DNA of 64,000 nucleotides from Erwinia persicina. Lineage in GTDB: Bacteria; Pseudomonadota; Gammaproteobacteria; Enterobacterales; Enterobacteriaceae. Shown here piece after piece: positions 44,899-55,717 of the stretch (its first letter is position 1; each line of letters begins with the position of its first letter). A model generated the notes under the pieces. The model was not told the DNA's origin. It saw only the letters and a list, made by a program, of their open reading frames with translations, and searched no databases. A program made the position numbers and the translations under genes. The stretch spans positions 124,001 to 188,000 of the forward strand of contig NZ_JACYMO010000002.1 of NCBI RefSeq assembly GCF_014838825.1, read 5' to 3'.

Positions 44899-44930
44899 AC
44901 CTGACCCTCGGTAATGTCAGAACAGCAGAA

Positions 44931-46847
44931 TCAGGCGCCGTTACTTAACGACTCAAGATATTCCCAACGCTCGAAAGCGACTTCCAGCTCCTGTTCAGCC
45001 AGAGCAAGTGAGTCCAGCACGGGCTGAGTTACATCATGCGGCTGATTGAAGAAGTTAGCATCGGCAACCTGTGCCTGATAGGCCTCCAGGCGGCCTTCCA
45101 GCTCTTCCATTTTCTTCGGCAGCTGCTCCAGCTCCCGCTGCAAATTGTAGCTTAACTTAGCAGCCGGTTTTTTAGCCGTTTCACTTTTTGTGTTGTCCTG
45201 GCGTGGCTGCGTCGATGCACTGGTCTTTGCCGCCAGACGATTTTGTTTAAACGCGCTGCGCTGCAGCTGGGCATCGTGATAGCCGCCCACGAATGCCCCG
45301 ATGTCGCCGTTGCCTTCGAAGATCCAGCATTCTGTTACGGTGTTATCGACGAACTGACGATCGTGACTTACCAGCAGAACCGTACCCTGATATCCGTCCA
45401 CCAGCTCTTCAAGCAGTTCCAGCGTTTCCACATCAAGGTCGTTGGTCGGTTCATCGAGGATCAGCAGGTTACTCGGCTTGAGGAACAGACGCGCCAGCAG
45501 CAGGCGGTTACGCTCACCGCCGGACAGCGCCCGCACCGGTGTCATCGCCCGTTTCGGATGGAACAGGAACTCCTGCAGGTAACCCAGCACGTGGCGTGGC
45601 TTACCGTTCACCATCACTTCCTGTTTGCCTTCCGCCAGGTTATCCATGACCGTGCGGTCCGGATCCAGATCGGCGCGGTGCTGATCGAAGTAGGCGACTT
45701 CCAGCTTAGTACCGATATGCACGCGGCCGCTGTCCGGTTTCAGCTGATCCAGCATCAGCTTCAGCATGGTGGTTTTACCGCAGCCGTTAGAGCCAATCAA
45801 CGCAATTTTATCCCCACGCTGGACCTGACGGGAGAAATTACGTACCAGCTGTTTACCACCCACGGAGTAGTCAACGTTTTCCAGCTCAAAGACAATCTTG
45901 CCGGAACGGGAGGCCTCTTCGACCTGCATATTGGCTTTGCCCATCACTTCACGGCGATCGGAACGTTCGCGACGCAGCGCTTTCAGCGCGCGCACACGCC
46001 CTTCATTACGCGTGCGGCGGGCTTTGATCCCCTGACGGATCCACACTTCTTCCTGCGCCAGCTTGCGGTCGAATTCGGCATTCTGCATCTCTTCCACGCG
46101 CAGTGCTTCTTCTTTACTGGTCAGATACAGGTCGTAGTCGCCCGGCCAGGACACCAGCTTGCCGCGGTCAAGGTCAACAATACGCGTTGCCATGTTGCGG
46201 ATAAACGAACGGTCATGCGAGATGAAGATAATGCTGCCCTGGAACGTTTTCAGGAACGTTTCCAGCCAGTCGATAGTTTCGATATCCAGGTGGTTCGTCG
46301 GCTCATCCAGCATCAGTACTTTCGGGTTACTGACCAGCGCACGGCCGAGGGCCGCTTTACGTAGCCAGCCGCCGGATAATGAGGAGAGGTCCGCTTCCCC
46401 ATCCAGGCCGATCTGTTGCAGCACATCGTGAATACGGCTTTCCAGCTGCCACAGGTTCTGGTGGTCAAGAATGCCCTGCAGGCGCGCCATCTCATTGAGG
46501 TTCTTGTCACTCGGATCTTCCATGACTTTATGAGAGATGGCGTGATAGGCCTTGAGATGCTCGGCCTGCTCTTCCACACCTTCGGCAACGAAGTCATACA
46601 CCGACCCCTGCACGTTACGCGGGGGATCCTGCTGGAGGCGCGCTACCACCAGATCCTGTTCGTAAATGATGCGTCCGTCATCAAGTGGCTGCTCGCGGTT
46701 AATGATTTTCATCAGGGTGGATTTACCCGCCCCGTTACGGCCAACCAGACAGACACGCTCGTTTTCTTCGATGTGCAGTTCAGTGTTATCCAACAGCGGC
46801 GCGTCGCTGAATGAGAGCCAGGCGCCATGAATACTGATTAATGACAT
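44931..46847 (-). CDS. uup: ABC-F ATPase Uup
   Basis: A 638-residue cytoplasmic ABC-F protein with two nucleotide-binding domains and no membrane part. Walker A motifs are GRNGAGKST near residue 37 and GSNGCGKTT near 355; signature motifs are LSGGWLRKAALGRAL and LSGGERNRLLLARL, each followed by LDEPTNHLD or LDEPTNDLD. A linker of charged helices joins them and a C-terminal coiled coil (about 560-630) binds DNA or ribosomes in E. coli. Loss raises transposon precise excision. It starts 6 bp after rlmL and sits 32 bp before pqiA. Confidence 0.96.
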   Translation of the reverse strand: MSLISIHGAWLSFSDAPLLDNTELHIEENERVCLVGRNGAGKSTLMKIINREQPLDDGRIIYEQDLVVARLQQDPPRNVQGSVYDFVAEGVEEQAEHLKAYHAISHKVMEDPSDKNLNEMARLQGILDHQNLWQLESRIHDVLQQIGLDGEADLSSLSGGWLRKAALGRALVSNPKVLMLDEPTNHLDIETIDWLETFLKTFQGSIIFISHDRSFIRNMATRIVDLDRGKLVSWPGDYDLYLTSKEEALRVEEMQNAEFDRKLAQEEVWIRQGIKARRTRNEGRVRALKALRRERSDRREVMGKANMQVEEASRSGKIVFELENVDYSVGGKQLVRNFSRQVQRGDKIALIGSNGCGKTTMLKLMLDQLKPDSGRVHIGTKLEVAYFDQHRADLDPDRTVMDNLAEGKQEVMVNGKPRHVLGYLQEFLFHPKRAMTPVRALSGGERNRLLLARLFLKPSNLLILDEPTNDLDVETLELLEELVDGYQGTVLLVSHDRQFVDNTVTECWIFEGNGDIGAFVGGYHDAQLQRSAFKQNRLAAKTSASTQPRQDNTKSETAKKPAAKLSYNLQRELEQLPKKMEELEGRLEAYQAQVADANFFNQPHDVTQPVLDSLALAEQELEVAFERWEYLESLSNGA

Positions 46848-46853
46848 AAAAAC

Positions 46854-48971
46854 TTATTCCTTACCGGCGTGAACGATCAGCCAGCAGTTGTGAATTTGAC
46901 GGTTACGGGCGAAATCCTGTGACTGGGTTTTCGCGGTGATTTCAGTTGCAGCCAGGCCAAGCGCTTCCAGTCCGGCCAGATCCATTTTGAAACCGCGTTT
47001 GTTATTCGAGAACATAACGGTGCCGCCTTGACGCAGGATACGCTTGAGATCTTTCATCAGATCGAGATGATCGCGCTGAACGTCAAAGCTTTCCTCCATT
47101 CGCTTGGAGTTAGAGAACGTCGGCGGATCGATAAAGATCAGGTCAAACTGTTCATCGGCATCGCGCAGCCAGCTCAGGCAGTCAGCCTGCATCAGGCGGT
47201 GCTGACGCCCGGACAGACCGTTAAGGCGCATATTGCGCTCTGCCCACTCCAGATAAGTACGTGACATATCAATAGTAGTGGTGCTGCGCGCGCCGCCGAG
47301 CCCGGCATGCACGCTGGCGCTGCCGGTATAAGCAAACAGGTTCAGGAAATCTTTTCCGCGGCTCATCTGCCCGAGCATCTTACGGGCGACACGGTGATCG
47401 AGGAACAGGCCGGTATCAAGATAGTCCGTCAGATTAACCCATAACTTAGCGTTAAACTCACTCACCTCGAAGAAATCGCCCTTTTCGCCCAGTTTTTGAT
47501 ACTGGCTTTTCCCTTTCTGCTTTTCGCGGGTCTTCAGTACCAGGCGATTGGCGGGCAGTTCCAGCACGCTCAGGGTCGCGGCAATGACATCAAACAGGCG
47601 CTGACGGGCTTTTGCCGGCTCAATGGTTTTCGGTGCCGCATACTCCTGCACGACCACCCAGTCACCGTAACGGTCTACCGCCACGTTATAATCCGGGAGG
47701 TCGGCATCATACACGCGATAACACTCGATACCCTCCTGACGCGCCCACTTATCCAGCTTCTTACAATTTTTACGCAGGCGGTTAGCATAATCCTCCGCCA
47801 ACTGGCCGGCCGACGCCCCGCCTGGGTTCTCTGCCAACTGATAGTTTTTCTGTACACAGTCGAGTGGACCGTTTTTCGCTTTAAACTGGCGATCGGCACG
47901 CAGCTGCAGACAGCTCAGCAACTCGGGCGAGGCACTGAACAGTGACAGGTTCCAGCCACCGAAGTGCGTTTTCATAATACGCCCCAGCTGGCTGTGCAGC
48001 GCGATCAGTGCGGGTTCACTGTCCAGTCGCTCCCCATAGGGTGGGTTACTCAGCACGGTCCCCGTCTCACCCTGCGGCAGGGGATTGGTCAGCTTCAGCA
48101 CATCCTGGGCAGTCAACGTAATCAGATCGGTCAGCCCGGCGTTGCGGACGTTGGCACGTGCGCGCTCGATGACGCGTGAATCATTATCATACCCGTAGAA
48201 ACGTGAGGTGGTTTCAGACAACCCCTTCGCCGCACGTTCGTGCGCTTCGCGGGTGATATCGCTCCACAGCGGCTGATTAAAGCGGCTCCAGCCGGTAAAG
48301 CCCCAGTGTTTACGCTGCAAGCCCGGCGCACGATCGCTGGCGATCATCGCGGCTTCAATCAGTAACGTCCCGGACCCACACATCGGGTCGACCAGCGGCG
48401 TGCCTGCCTGCCAGCCGGAACGCTGCACGATAGCCGCAGCCAGATTCTCTTTCAACGGTGCCTGTCCGGTCTGCTGACGATAGCCGCGCTGATGCAGGCC
48501 ATCGCCGCTGAGATCGAGGGCAATGCTGGCGGTGTCTTTATTCAGCCAGACATTGACGCGGATATCCGCCTGTTCACGATCGACATTCGGGCGCGGCAGG
48601 TTTTTACGGGTAAAGCTGTCGACGATTGCATCCTTCACTTTCAGTGCGCCGTACTGGCTGTTTCGGATCACCTCATTCAGGCCGCTGAAATGCACCACAA
48701 AGGTTTGATCACTGCCAAACATGGCAGGCCAGTCAATCGCCTGTACCCCAAGATAGAGGTCGAGGTCGCTGTAGACACCGCATTCCGTTAACGGCAGCAG
48801 AATACGTGAAGCCAGACGGCTCCACATCAGACTCTGGTACATCAGACGATCGTCACCCTGGTAATGTACGCCGCCCTGGACCACCTGGCAGCCTTGCGCT
48901 CCCAGGGCTTCCAGTTCACTTTTTAACAGCTCTTCGAGCCCACGCGCCGTACTGGCAAACAGAGAATTCAT
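46854..48971 (-). CDS. rlmL: 23S rRNA methyltransferase RlmKL (RlmL)
   Basis: A 705-residue fusion of two methyltransferases that make m2G2445 and m7G2069 in 23S rRNA. The order is THUMP domain (residues about 45-155), first methyltransferase ([15 protein letters not shown] near 190, SNPPYGERL near 310 as the catalytic NPPY), and second methyltransferase ([19 protein letters not shown] near 540, [13 protein letters not shown] near 605). I start at 48971 (MNSLFAST); the frame is open 12 codons further. First gene of the rlmL-uup-pqiABC unit and divergent from ycbX. Confidence 0.96.
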   Translation of the reverse strand: MNSLFASTARGLEELLKSELEALGAQGCQVVQGGVHYQGDDRLMYQSLMWSRLASRILLPLTECGVYSDLDLYLGVQAIDWPAMFGSDQTFVVHFSGLNEVIRNSQYGALKVKDAIVDSFTRKNLPRPNVDREQADIRVNVWLNKDTASIALDLSGDGLHQRGYRQQTGQAPLKENLAAAIVQRSGWQAGTPLVDPMCGSGTLLIEAAMIASDRAPGLQRKHWGFTGWSRFNQPLWSDITREAHERAAKGLSETTSRFYGYDNDSRVIERARANVRNAGLTDLITLTAQDVLKLTNPLPQGETGTVLSNPPYGERLDSEPALIALHSQLGRIMKTHFGGWNLSLFSASPELLSCLQLRADRQFKAKNGPLDCVQKNYQLAENPGGASAGQLAEDYANRLRKNCKKLDKWARQEGIECYRVYDADLPDYNVAVDRYGDWVVVQEYAAPKTIEPAKARQRLFDVIAATLSVLELPANRLVLKTREKQKGKSQYQKLGEKGDFFEVSEFNAKLWVNLTDYLDTGLFLDHRVARKMLGQMSRGKDFLNLFAYTGSASVHAGLGGARSTTTIDMSRTYLEWAERNMRLNGLSGRQHRLMQADCLSWLRDADEQFDLIFIDPPTFSNSKRMEESFDVQRDHLDLMKDLKRILRQGGTVMFSNNKRGFKMDLAGLEALGLAATEITAKTQSQDFARNRQIHNCWLIVHAGKE

Positions 48972-49105
48972 AGCGTCACTTATCGTCATCAGAAAATTGC
49001 TGCGCATTATAGCTAATCATGGCGGCATGTCATAAAGTTAGCGCTTATTCCTGCAAAAACCCTGTAAAGAACCGGGTGAGCGGCACGGCGCAATGGAGAA
49101 TCGCC

Positions 49106-50215
49106 ATGATCAACCTGTCTCGTTTATTTGTTCATCCGGTGAAATCCCTGCGCGGGATGCAGGTGTCCCACGCGCAGGCACTGACCAGCGGTCTGGCCTT
49201 TGATCGTATCTTTATGCTGACCGAACCGGATGGCACCTTTATTACCGCCAGACAGTATCCGGAGATGGTGCTGTTTACCCCGGCGCTGATTGTTGATGGA
49301 CTGCATCTCACCGCACCGGATGGCAGCAGCGCAACCGTGCGCTTTGCGGATTTTCAGGAAATACCGGCCCCCACAGAAGTGTGGGGGAACAAATTTACGG
49401 CGCAGATTGCGCCGGAAAATATTAACCAGTGGCTGAGTGGCTTTTTCCCTCGCCAGGTGCAACTGCGCTGGGTAGGGATGGAGATGACCCGCCGGGTTAA
49501 AGATCTGGATAGGGTACCGTTGGGCTTTGCTGATGGTTATCCGTTTTTGCTGGTCAACGACGCCTCACTGCACGATCTGCAACAGCGCTGCCCTGCCGGC
49601 GTGCGTTTGGAACAGTTCCGGCCTAACCTGGTCGTCAGCGGTGCCAGTGCCTGGGCAGAGGACAGCTGGTCGTCTCTGCGCATTGGGGAGATTATTTTTG
49701 ATGTGCCCAAGCCGTGTAGCCGCTGTGTGTTGACCACCATCAGCCCTCAGCACGGGCGCAAACATCCCGCAGGCGAACCGCTCAATACCTTACAACGTTT
49801 TCGCAGCGCACAGGATGGCAGCGGTGACATTGACTTTGGCCTTAACCTGGTGGCGCGCAGCAGCGGTATTGTTCGGGTGGGGGATGAAGTTGAGATACTG
49901 ACCACCCATACGCCACGCGCTTACGGTGCCGGGCAGGTGACCGAGACGCTGACGGTAGAAAGTTCTGCGACCCGCACCCTGGACATTTGCTGGCAGGGAC
50001 AACATTTTAACGGGAATAATCAGCTGGTGTTGCTGGAACAGCTGGAGTTGCAGGGCATCAAAATCCCCTATTCCTGCCGGTCGGGCATCTGCGGAAGCTG
50101 CAAGGTGACGCGTGTCAGTGGGGAAGTGACCGCGCTGAAAAAAGGGGCAGTTCGTGAGGATGGCACACTACTGAGCTGTAGCTGTATTCCGGCGGGCGAT
50201 CTCGTGCTGCGTTAA
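49106..50215 (+). CDS. ycbX: MOSC and ferredoxin protein YcbX
   Basis: A 369-residue molybdenum-cofactor-dependent reductase of N-hydroxylated compounds, such as 6-N-hydroxylaminopurine. An MOSC N-terminal barrel ([16 protein letters not shown]) leads to the MOSC domain (LRPNLVVSG-type [13 protein letters not shown] near residue 175, PCSRCVLTT near 207, where the cysteine binds the cofactor). It ends in a 2Fe-2S ferredoxin domain, with cluster cysteines in [14 protein letters not shown] near 325 and a last one in LLSCSCIP. Start at 49106 after GGAGAA. Converges with zapC. Confidence 0.95.
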   Translation: MINLSRLFVHPVKSLRGMQVSHAQALTSGLAFDRIFMLTEPDGTFITARQYPEMVLFTPALIVDGLHLTAPDGSSATVRFADFQEIPAPTEVWGNKFTAQIAPENINQWLSGFFPRQVQLRWVGMEMTRRVKDLDRVPLGFADGYPFLLVNDASLHDLQQRCPAGVRLEQFRPNLVVSGASAWAEDSWSSLRIGEIIFDVPKPCSRCVLTTISPQHGRKHPAGEPLNTLQRFRSAQDGSGDIDFGLNLVARSSGIVRVGDEVEILTTHTPRAYGAGQVTETLTVESSATRTLDICWQGQHFNGNNQLVLLEQLELQGIKIPYSCRSGICGSCKVTRVSGEVTALKKGAVREDGTLLSCSCIPAGDLVLR

Positions 50216-50231
50216 TGCTGAGCGCGGTAGC

Positions 50232-50777
50232 TTATACCGCGCGGGCAAAGCGGATCCCGTCAGCGCTGGCCTGAGGCAGCAGACGGTCGTGCATGATTTT
50301 AATCGCATCGCCGAGCACCATGCCACGACCCGCCACGCTCAGTTGCGGCTGGGCCAGCAGGCACAGGGCGGCGCTGTCGCCGGACTCGACCACCAGCAGT
50401 GTGCCCGTTTCTCCGCTCTCAGACACTTTGACATTCACCAGTTCACCGTCTCCCGGCCGCCAGTTCCCCTGAATATAGCTGTCAAAGTGCCAGCTTTTGG
50501 GCATCAACGGCTTGAGGAAACGGGTGGCTACCAGCGCATTCAGTACCAGTTCAGCACGCTGATCGGCATTGAGCGGCGCATCACGACAGCGCTCGTCGAA
50601 GGTGAAAAACAGCGCGGCATCATCGACACAAAAACCAGAAACATCAAAGGCGTCAGGCGTTAACATTTTGCGCGGAAAGCGTGAACGGAACAACATACCA
50701 TCAGCCAGGTCGAGCATCATCCGGTCGTGTTCTGCGTCGAAGAACCAACGCCAGTTATCGTCTGGTTTAATCCTCAT
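50232..50777 (-). CDS. zapC: FtsZ-ring-associated protein ZapC
   Basis: A 181-residue cytoplasmic protein that bundles FtsZ filaments. The N-terminus [14 protein letters not shown] and the block [19 protein letters not shown] are close to E. coli Zap[23 protein letters not shown] near residue 80 and ALCLLAQP near 145 follow. I take the second of two adjacent ATGs (50777), six bases after AGGA. It is transcribed on the same strand as pyrD with a gap of 184 bp upstream. Confidence 0.94.
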   Translation of the reverse strand: MRIKPDDNWRWFFDAEHDRMMLDLADGMLFRSRFPRKMLTPDAFDVSGFCVDDAALFFTFDERCRDAPLNADQRAELVLNALVATRFLKPLMPKSWHFDSYIQGNWRPGDGELVNVKVSESGETGTLLVVESGDSAALCLLAQPQLSVAGRGMVLGDAIKIMHDRLLPQASADGIRFARAV

Positions 50778-50961
50778 CATGGTTCCTGTATTAATACTGA
50801 GTGACAAGTAGCCGGAGGTTTAATTCATTTTTCCGGAAAGCAGAGGTTAACTTTACGCGCTCAGTCCCCTCTGTAAATTTTGAATATTGTGTGAACAGAA
50901 CAAAATATAAACGAGCCAGAGGCGAAAATAAAGCCCCTGGCATATTTAACTCAGATTTTAC

Positions 50962-51972
50962 CTAGAGATGAGTCACAATTTCTTTTATCAGCGGTGGGCC
51001 TTTATAAATAAATCCGGAATATATTTGTACCAGTGATGCCCCCGCCGCGATTTTTTCACGCGCTGAAACCAGTGAATCAATGCCGCCGACACCAATAATC
51101 GGAATGCGACCCTGTAATTCCTGAGCCAGACGGCGGACGATCTCCGTGCTGCGTAACTGGACAGGGCGGCCGCTTAATCCACCCGCTTCTTCCGCATGCG
51201 CTAATCCTTTTATCAGATCGCGATCCAGCGTGGTATTGGTCGCAATCACACCGTCTATTTCATGGCGCACTAAACTGTCAGCCACCTGGATCAATTCTTC
51301 TTCTGATAGATCCGGCGCGATCTTCACCGCCACAGGAACATATTTATGATGGATCTGCTGAAGATCATTCTGCCGCTGTTTCACCGCGCCCAGTAAATCA
51401 TCCAGCGCTTCACCGTACTGTAAAGAGCGAAGTCCGGGTGTGTTAGGCGAGGAAATATTGATGGCAATATAACCGGCATAGGCATAAATCTTGTCCATAC
51501 AGGTTAAATAATCTTCTTTACCCTGCTCTACAGGGGTGTCTTTATTCTTGCCGATATTAATGCCAAGTATACTGTCGAAGTGGGCTTTTTTGACATTCTC
51601 AACCAGGTTATCCACGCCAAGATTATTGAAGCCCATGCGGTTGATGATCCCTTCCGCTGCCACGATGCGGAACATCCGTGGCTTATCATTCCCCGGCTGT
51701 GGGCGCGGGGTGACCGTGCCTATTTCAATGGAACCAAATCCCATCGCGCCGAACGCATCAATGCACTCACCGTTTTTATCAAGGCCTGCGGCCAGACCCA
51801 GAGGGTTCTTAAAGGTCAGCCCCATGCAGGTTACCGGTTTAAAAGGCAGCGACTGGCGGATCAGGCCGATCAGCGGGGTGCCGGAGAGGCGCTTCAACTG
51901 CTGCAAAGTCAGGTCGTGCGCACGCTCAGGATCGAGCTGAAACAGCGCCTTACGAACGAAAGGGTAATACAT
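50962..51972 (-). CDS. pyrD: Dihydroorotate dehydrogenase (quinone) PyrD
   Basis: A 336-residue class 2, membrane-associated flavoenzyme that oxidises dihydroorotate to orotate and passes electrons to quinone. The amphipathic N-terminal helices [19 protein letters not shown] bind the membrane. FMN and substrate motifs are [17 protein letters not shown] near residue 58, and [15 protein letters not shown] near 172 with the catalytic serine. [11 protein letters not shown] near 290 holds the phosphate. The start at 51972 follows CAGGAG; the longer frame to 52116 is not supported. A leader hairpin precedes it. Confidence 0.97.
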   Translation of the reverse strand: MYYPFVRKALFQLDPERAHDLTLQQLKRLSGTPLIGLIRQSLPFKPVTCMGLTFKNPLGLAAGLDKNGECIDAFGAMGFGSIEIGTVTPRPQPGNDKPRMFRIVAAEGIINRMGFNNLGVDNLVENVKKAHFDSILGINIGKNKDTPVEQGKEDYLTCMDKIYAYAGYIAINISSPNTPGLRSLQYGEALDDLLGAVKQRQNDLQQIHHKYVPVAVKIAPDLSEEELIQVADSLVRHEIDGVIATNTTLDRDLIKGLAHAEEAGGLSGRPVQLRSTEIVRRLAQELQGRIPIIGVGGIDSLVSAREKIAAGASLVQIYSGFIYKGPPLIKEIVTHL

Positions 51973-51987
51973 GGTCACTCCTGAGGT

Positions 51988-52015
51988 CCCGATGGAAAAT
52001 CGGGGTCGTATTATC
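51988..52015 (-). promoter_or_regulatory. pyrD leader hairpin and -10 element
   Basis: On the minus strand GATAAT (52010-52015) is followed by ACGACCCCGAT-N5-ATCGGG and then CAGGAG and the ATG. Transcripts that begin at the C-run can fold CCCGAT with ATCGGG near the ribosome site; those starting a few bases on cannot. This resembles the nucleotide-sensed start selection known for E. coli pyrC and pyrD. Confidence 0.6.
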
Positions 52016-52196
52016 CCGGTTTCCTCGGTTAAAGGGAAATGACCTGGCGCAAAAGCACGCCTGAATAACGATTTTTTTCGCCCTTCACTCCCCCTTCCCC
52101 CAGGCTTTATGTGCAAAACGGCAAAAATATGCCGGATAAATCATTTAAGCGTCCAAACGGGCTCTGTCAGGATGAGTCATCGGTTCTTGAATTCTG

Positions 52197-52218
52197 GTTA
52201 TCAATAACTTTTAGTTAT
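52197..52218. promoter_or_regulatory. Repeated GTTAT/ATAAC motif upstream of ssuE
   Basis: GTTAT-CA-ATAAC-TTTTA-GTTAT lies directly before the ssuE ribosome site. ATAAC/GTTAT elements are part of CysB and Cbl binding sites, and the ssu operon of E. coli is under Cbl. Assignment is tentative, as the position near the start codon is unusual. Confidence 0.4.
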
Positions 52219-52229
52219 AAGGAGAGGTT

Positions 52230-52781
52230 ATGCGCGTTATTACTCTGGCGGGAAGCCCCCGTTTTCCTTCCCGCTCCACCGCGCTGCTGACAATTTGCCA
52301 GCATGCGCTGGAAAAACGAGGTGTCGAGGTCATACCGTGGAACCTGCATAACTTCAATCCTGAAGATCTTCTGTACGCCCGCTTTGACTCCCCCGCCCTG
52401 CTGGCCCTGAAGGAAGATCTCAACACCGCTGACGGCCTGATCGTCGCTACGCCGGTTTATAAAGCCTCCTTTGCCGGCGCGTTAAAAACGCTGCTGGATC
52501 TGCTGCCCGAGCGCGCCCTGGAACACAAAGTGGTGTTACCGCTGGCAACCGGTGGCACCGTCGCTCATCTGCTGGCCGTCGATTACGCCCTTAAGCCGGT
52601 ACTGAATGCGCTGAAAGCGCAGGAAGTGCTGCACGGTGTGTTTGCTGATGACACGCAAATCAGCCACTACGACCGGACGCCTGAGCTGACACCGATACTC
52701 GCCGAACGGCTGGCAGAGTCAATCGATACCTTCTGGCATGCTCTGGCGCGCCGGCATCAACCGCTGGCCACCGCCGTCTGA
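52230..52781 (+). CDS. ssuE: NAD(P)H-dependent FMN reductase SsuE
   Basis: A 183-residue flavodoxin-like reductase that gives reduced FMN to SsuD. Family marks are [16 protein letters not shown] near residue 5 (phosphate loop), [21 protein letters not shown] near 73, and [21 protein letters not shown] near 105. The extra tyrosine insertion that shapes the E. coli SsuE tetramer (PVYKAS region) appears conserved. First gene of ssuEADCB, with a strong AAGGAGAGG site. Expression is expected under sulfur starvation. Confidence 0.96.
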   Translation: MRVITLAGSPRFPSRSTALLTICQHALEKRGVEVIPWNLHNFNPEDLLYARFDSPALLALKEDLNTADGLIVATPVYKASFAGALKTLLDLLPERALEHKVVLPLATGGTVAHLLAVDYALKPVLNALKAQEVLHGVFADDTQISHYDRTPELTPILAERLAESIDTFWHALARRHQPLATAV

Positions 52782-52795
52782 ACAGGGGAGTTGCG

Positions 52796-53755
52796 ATGAC
52801 ACTGTTTTCCCGCTTCATCACCACGCTATTCATCACAGGCATGCTGGCCGGTCAGGCCGTGGCGGCAGCCTCCCCGGATGCGCCGGCAACGATTCGAATC
52901 GGCTATCAGAAAGGCTCCGTCAGTATGGTACTGGCAAAATCACATCAGCTACTGGAGAAGCGCTTTCCTCACACCACGATTAAATGGGTGGAGTTCCCCG
53001 CCGGGCCCCAGATGCTGGAAGCGTTGAACGTCAACAGTATTGATTTGGGCAGTACGGGTGATATTCCGCCGATTTTTGCCCAGGCCGCCGGGGCGGATCT
53101 GCTGTATGTCGGTTCGGAACCCCCCAAGCCAAAAGCGGAGGTGATTCTGGTACGCGAAGAGAGTCCGCTGAAAACGGTGGCCGATCTCAAGGGCCATAAA
53201 GTGGCCTTTCAGAAGGGGTCCAGCTCCCACAACCTGCTGTTACGCGCGTTAAAAGAGGCGGGTCTGGGCTTCAACGATATTCAGCCTGCGTTTCTGACGC
53301 CAGCGGATGCCCGCGCTGCCTTCCAGCAGGGCGATGTTGATGCCTGGGCCATCTGGGACCCGTATTACTCTGCGGCCCTTCAGCAGGGCGGCGTTCGTGT
53401 GCTGAAGAATGGTGACACGCTCAACCTGACCGGTTCCTTCTATCTGGCAACCCGGCCCTTCACCGAGAAAAACGGTGCATTCCTGCAGCAGGTGCTGGAT
53501 ACCTTCAGCCAGGCCGATGCCCTGACCCACAGCCAGCGTGAGCAGAGCGTTGACCTGCTGGCGCAGGCGATGGGGCTGCCAAAAGCGGTAATCTCAACCT
53601 ACTTCGATCATCGCCCGCCGACCACCATCACCCTGGTGAGTGATAAGACAGCACGGGCACAGCAGCAGACCGCCGATCTCTTTTACAGCAGCCACCTGAT
53701 GCCGGTGAAAGTCGATATCTCCAGCCGCATCTGGCATGGCCCTTCCCCCCATTGA
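52796..53755 (+). CDS. ssuA: Alkanesulfonate-binding periplasmic protein SsuA
   Basis: A 319-residue periplasmic binding protein with a signal peptide (residues 1-26, ending AVAAAS). The mature part starts ATIRIGYQKGSVSMVLAKS. NSIDLGSTGDIPPIFAQAAGADL near residue 80, AFQKGSSSHNLLLRAL near 140 and DVDAWAIWDPYYSAAL near 180 are the family's ligand regions. It collects aliphatic sulfonates for SsuBC. 14 bp after ssuE and 15 bp before ssuD. Confidence 0.95.
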   Translation: MTLFSRFITTLFITGMLAGQAVAAASPDAPATIRIGYQKGSVSMVLAKSHQLLEKRFPHTTIKWVEFPAGPQMLEALNVNSIDLGSTGDIPPIFAQAAGADLLYVGSEPPKPKAEVILVREESPLKTVADLKGHKVAFQKGSSSHNLLLRALKEAGLGFNDIQPAFLTPADARAAFQQGDVDAWAIWDPYYSAALQQGGVRVLKNGDTLNLTGSFYLATRPFTEKNGAFLQQVLDTFSQADALTHSQREQSVDLLAQAMGLPKAVISTYFDHRPPTTITLVSDKTARAQQQTADLFYSSHLMPVKVDISSRIWHGPSPH

Positions 53756-53770
53756 CTGAGGAGTAACACA

Positions 53771-54916
53771 ATGAGTCTTTCCGTTTTCTGGTTTCTTCCC
53801 ACTCACGGTGATGGGAAATACTTAGGCACTAACGAAGGGGCGCGCCCGGTAGATCATGCCTATCTGCAACAAATCGCCCAGGCCGCCGACCATCTGGGGT
53901 TTGGGGGCGTGCTGATCCCGACAGGTCGCTCCTGTGAAGACGCCTGGCTGGTGGCTGCGTCGCTGATCCCGGTGACCCGCCGTCTGCGCTTCCTGGTGGC
54001 ACTGCGCCCTGGCGTGATTTCGCCGACTCAGGCTGCCCGCCAGGCAGCGACGCTTGACCGCCTGTCTAACGGCCGGGCCCTGTTTAACCTGGTCACCGGG
54101 GGCGATGCGGAAGAGCTGGCCGGGGATGGCGTTTTTCTGGATCATCGTGAACGTTACGCCGAGTCTGCCGAATTTACCCGCGTCTGGCGACGCGTGCTGG
54201 AAGGCGAAACGGTGGACTATGAAGGTAAACATATTCACGTACGCGGCGCACGCCTGATGTTTAAGCCGGTACAGCAGCCACGCCCGCCGCTGTGGTTTGG
54301 CGGCTCGTCTGAAGTGGCACAGGACCTGGCCGCCGAGCAGGTCGATGTCTATCTGACTTGGGGAGAACCGCCTGCACAGGTGAAAGAAAAAATTGCGCAG
54401 GTGCAGGCCAAAGCGGCTGCACAGGGACGTAAAGTCCGCTTTGGCATTCGTCTGCATGTGATCGTGCGCGAGACGAATGAAGAGGCCTGGCAGGCCGCCG
54501 ATCGTCTGATTTCCCACCTGGACGATGCCACCATCGCGAAAGCACAGGCTGCGCTGGCGAAAACAGACTCTGTAGGCCAGCAACGCATGGCCGCGCTGCA
54601 CGGCGGTAAGCGTGACCAGCTGGAGATCAGCCCGAATCTGTGGGCCGGCGTCGGCCTGGTGCGCGGGGGCGCGGGGACCGCACTGGTGGGCGATGGCCCG
54701 ACGGTCGCTGCGCGGATGCAGGAATATGCCGATCTGGGCATCGAGACCTTCATTCTGTCCGGCTATCCGCATCTGGAAGAAGCCTGGCGCGTGGGTGAAT
54801 TACTCTTCCCGCATCTGGATCTGGCTATCCCGGAGATACCGCAACCACAGCGGGTTGAGGCACACGGTGAACAGGTCGCCCACGATTTCGCCCCACAAAA
54901 AGTGTCGCAGAGTTAG
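53771..54916 (+). CDS. ssuD: FMNH2-dependent alkanesulfonate monooxygenase SsuD
   Basis: A 381-residue luciferase-like monooxygenase that releases sulfite from C1-substituted alkanesulfonates, giving the aldehyde. Family signatures are [14 protein letters not shown] at the start, [23 protein letters not shown] near residue 37 with the conserved cysteine, NVRTGGDAEE-type [16 protein letters not shown] near 106 and [14 protein letters not shown] near 175. The C-terminus is variable. Structure and size fit E. coli SsuD. Confidence 0.97.
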   Translation: MSLSVFWFLPTHGDGKYLGTNEGARPVDHAYLQQIAQAADHLGFGGVLIPTGRSCEDAWLVAASLIPVTRRLRFLVALRPGVISPTQAARQAATLDRLSNGRALFNLVTGGDAEELAGDGVFLDHRERYAESAEFTRVWRRVLEGETVDYEGKHIHVRGARLMFKPVQQPRPPLWFGGSSEVAQDLAAEQVDVYLTWGEPPAQVKEKIAQVQAKAAAQGRKVRFGIRLHVIVRETNEEAWQAADRLISHLDDATIAKAQAALAKTDSVGQQRMAALHGGKRDQLEISPNLWAGVGLVRGGAGTALVGDGPTVAARMQEYADLGIETFILSGYPHLEEAWRVGELLFPHLDLAIPEIPQPQRVEAHGEQVAHDFAPQKVSQS

Positions 54917-54925
54917 AGGTGAGCC

Positions 54926-55717
54926 ATGAGTAAAAGCCTGAATCGTATCGGTAATGGCCTGCTGCCGTGGGCGTTACCCGTTCTGCTGGTGGCAGTATGG
55001 CAGTTAGCCTCCCAGCTGGGCTGGCTTTCCACCCGGATTCTGCCGTCGCCGGGATCCGTTATTGTCACCTTCTGGAAGCTGTCGGCCAGCGGTGAGCTGT
55101 GGCAACACCTCGCCATCAGCAGCTGGCGTGCAGCAGTGGGATTCAGCATTGGCGGTTCAATTGGTCTGGTACTCGGATTAATTACCGGTATGTCAAGACT
55201 GGGCGAACGGCTTCTGGATACCTCAGTACAGATGCTGCGTAATGTGCCCCATCTGGCGCTGATCCCGCTGGTGATCCTGTGGTTTGGCATTGACGAGTCG
55301 GCCAAGATCTTCCTGGTAGCACTGGGCACGCTGTTTCCGATCTATCTCAACACCTATCACGGTATCCGCAATATCGATCGCGGGCTGGTGGAAATGGCGC
55401 GCAGCTATGGCTTGTCAGGCTGGAGCCTGTTTATTCAGGTGGTGCTGCCCGGAGCCCTGCCCTCCATTATGGTCGGTGTGCGCTTTGCGCTAGGCCTGAT
55501 GTGGCTGACGCTGATCGTTGCGGAAACCATTTCAGCCAATGCCGGTATCGGCTACCTGGCGATGAATGCCCGTGAGTTCCTGCAAACGGATGTGGTCGTG
55601 GTGGCGATTATTCTCTATGCCCTGCTGGGCAAACTGGCTGACGTCAGCGCACTGCTGCTGGAACGCGTGTGGCTGCGCTGGCATCCGGCGTATCAATTAA
55701 AAGAGGAAAACGCATGA
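54926..55717 (+). CDS. ssuC: Alkanesulfonate ABC transporter permease SsuC
   Basis: A 263-residue inner-membrane permease with six hydrophobic segments. The EAA loop, which docks on the ATPase, is at [27 protein letters not shown] (from about residue 160), where MARSYG replaces the textbook EAA. Two start codons are possible; the ATG at 54926 follows AGAGGTGA. It overlaps ssuB by 4 bp. Confidence 0.95.
   Translation: MSKSLNRIGNGLLPWALPVLLVAVWQLASQLGWLSTRILPSPGSVIVTFWKLSASGELWQHLAISSWRAAVGFSIGGSIGLVLGLITGMSRLGERLLDTSVQMLRNVPHLALIPLVILWFGIDESAKIFLVALGTLFPIYLNTYHGIRNIDRGLVEMARSYGLSGWSLFIQVVLPGALPSIMVGVRFALGLMWLTLIVAETISANAGIGYLAMNAREFLQTDVVVVAIILYALLGKLADVSALLLERVWLRWHPAYQLKEENA

Noticed and set aside
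51973-52140. PurR operator ahead of pyrD
   Set aside because: No match to the ACGCAAACGTTTGCGT type palindrome was found.
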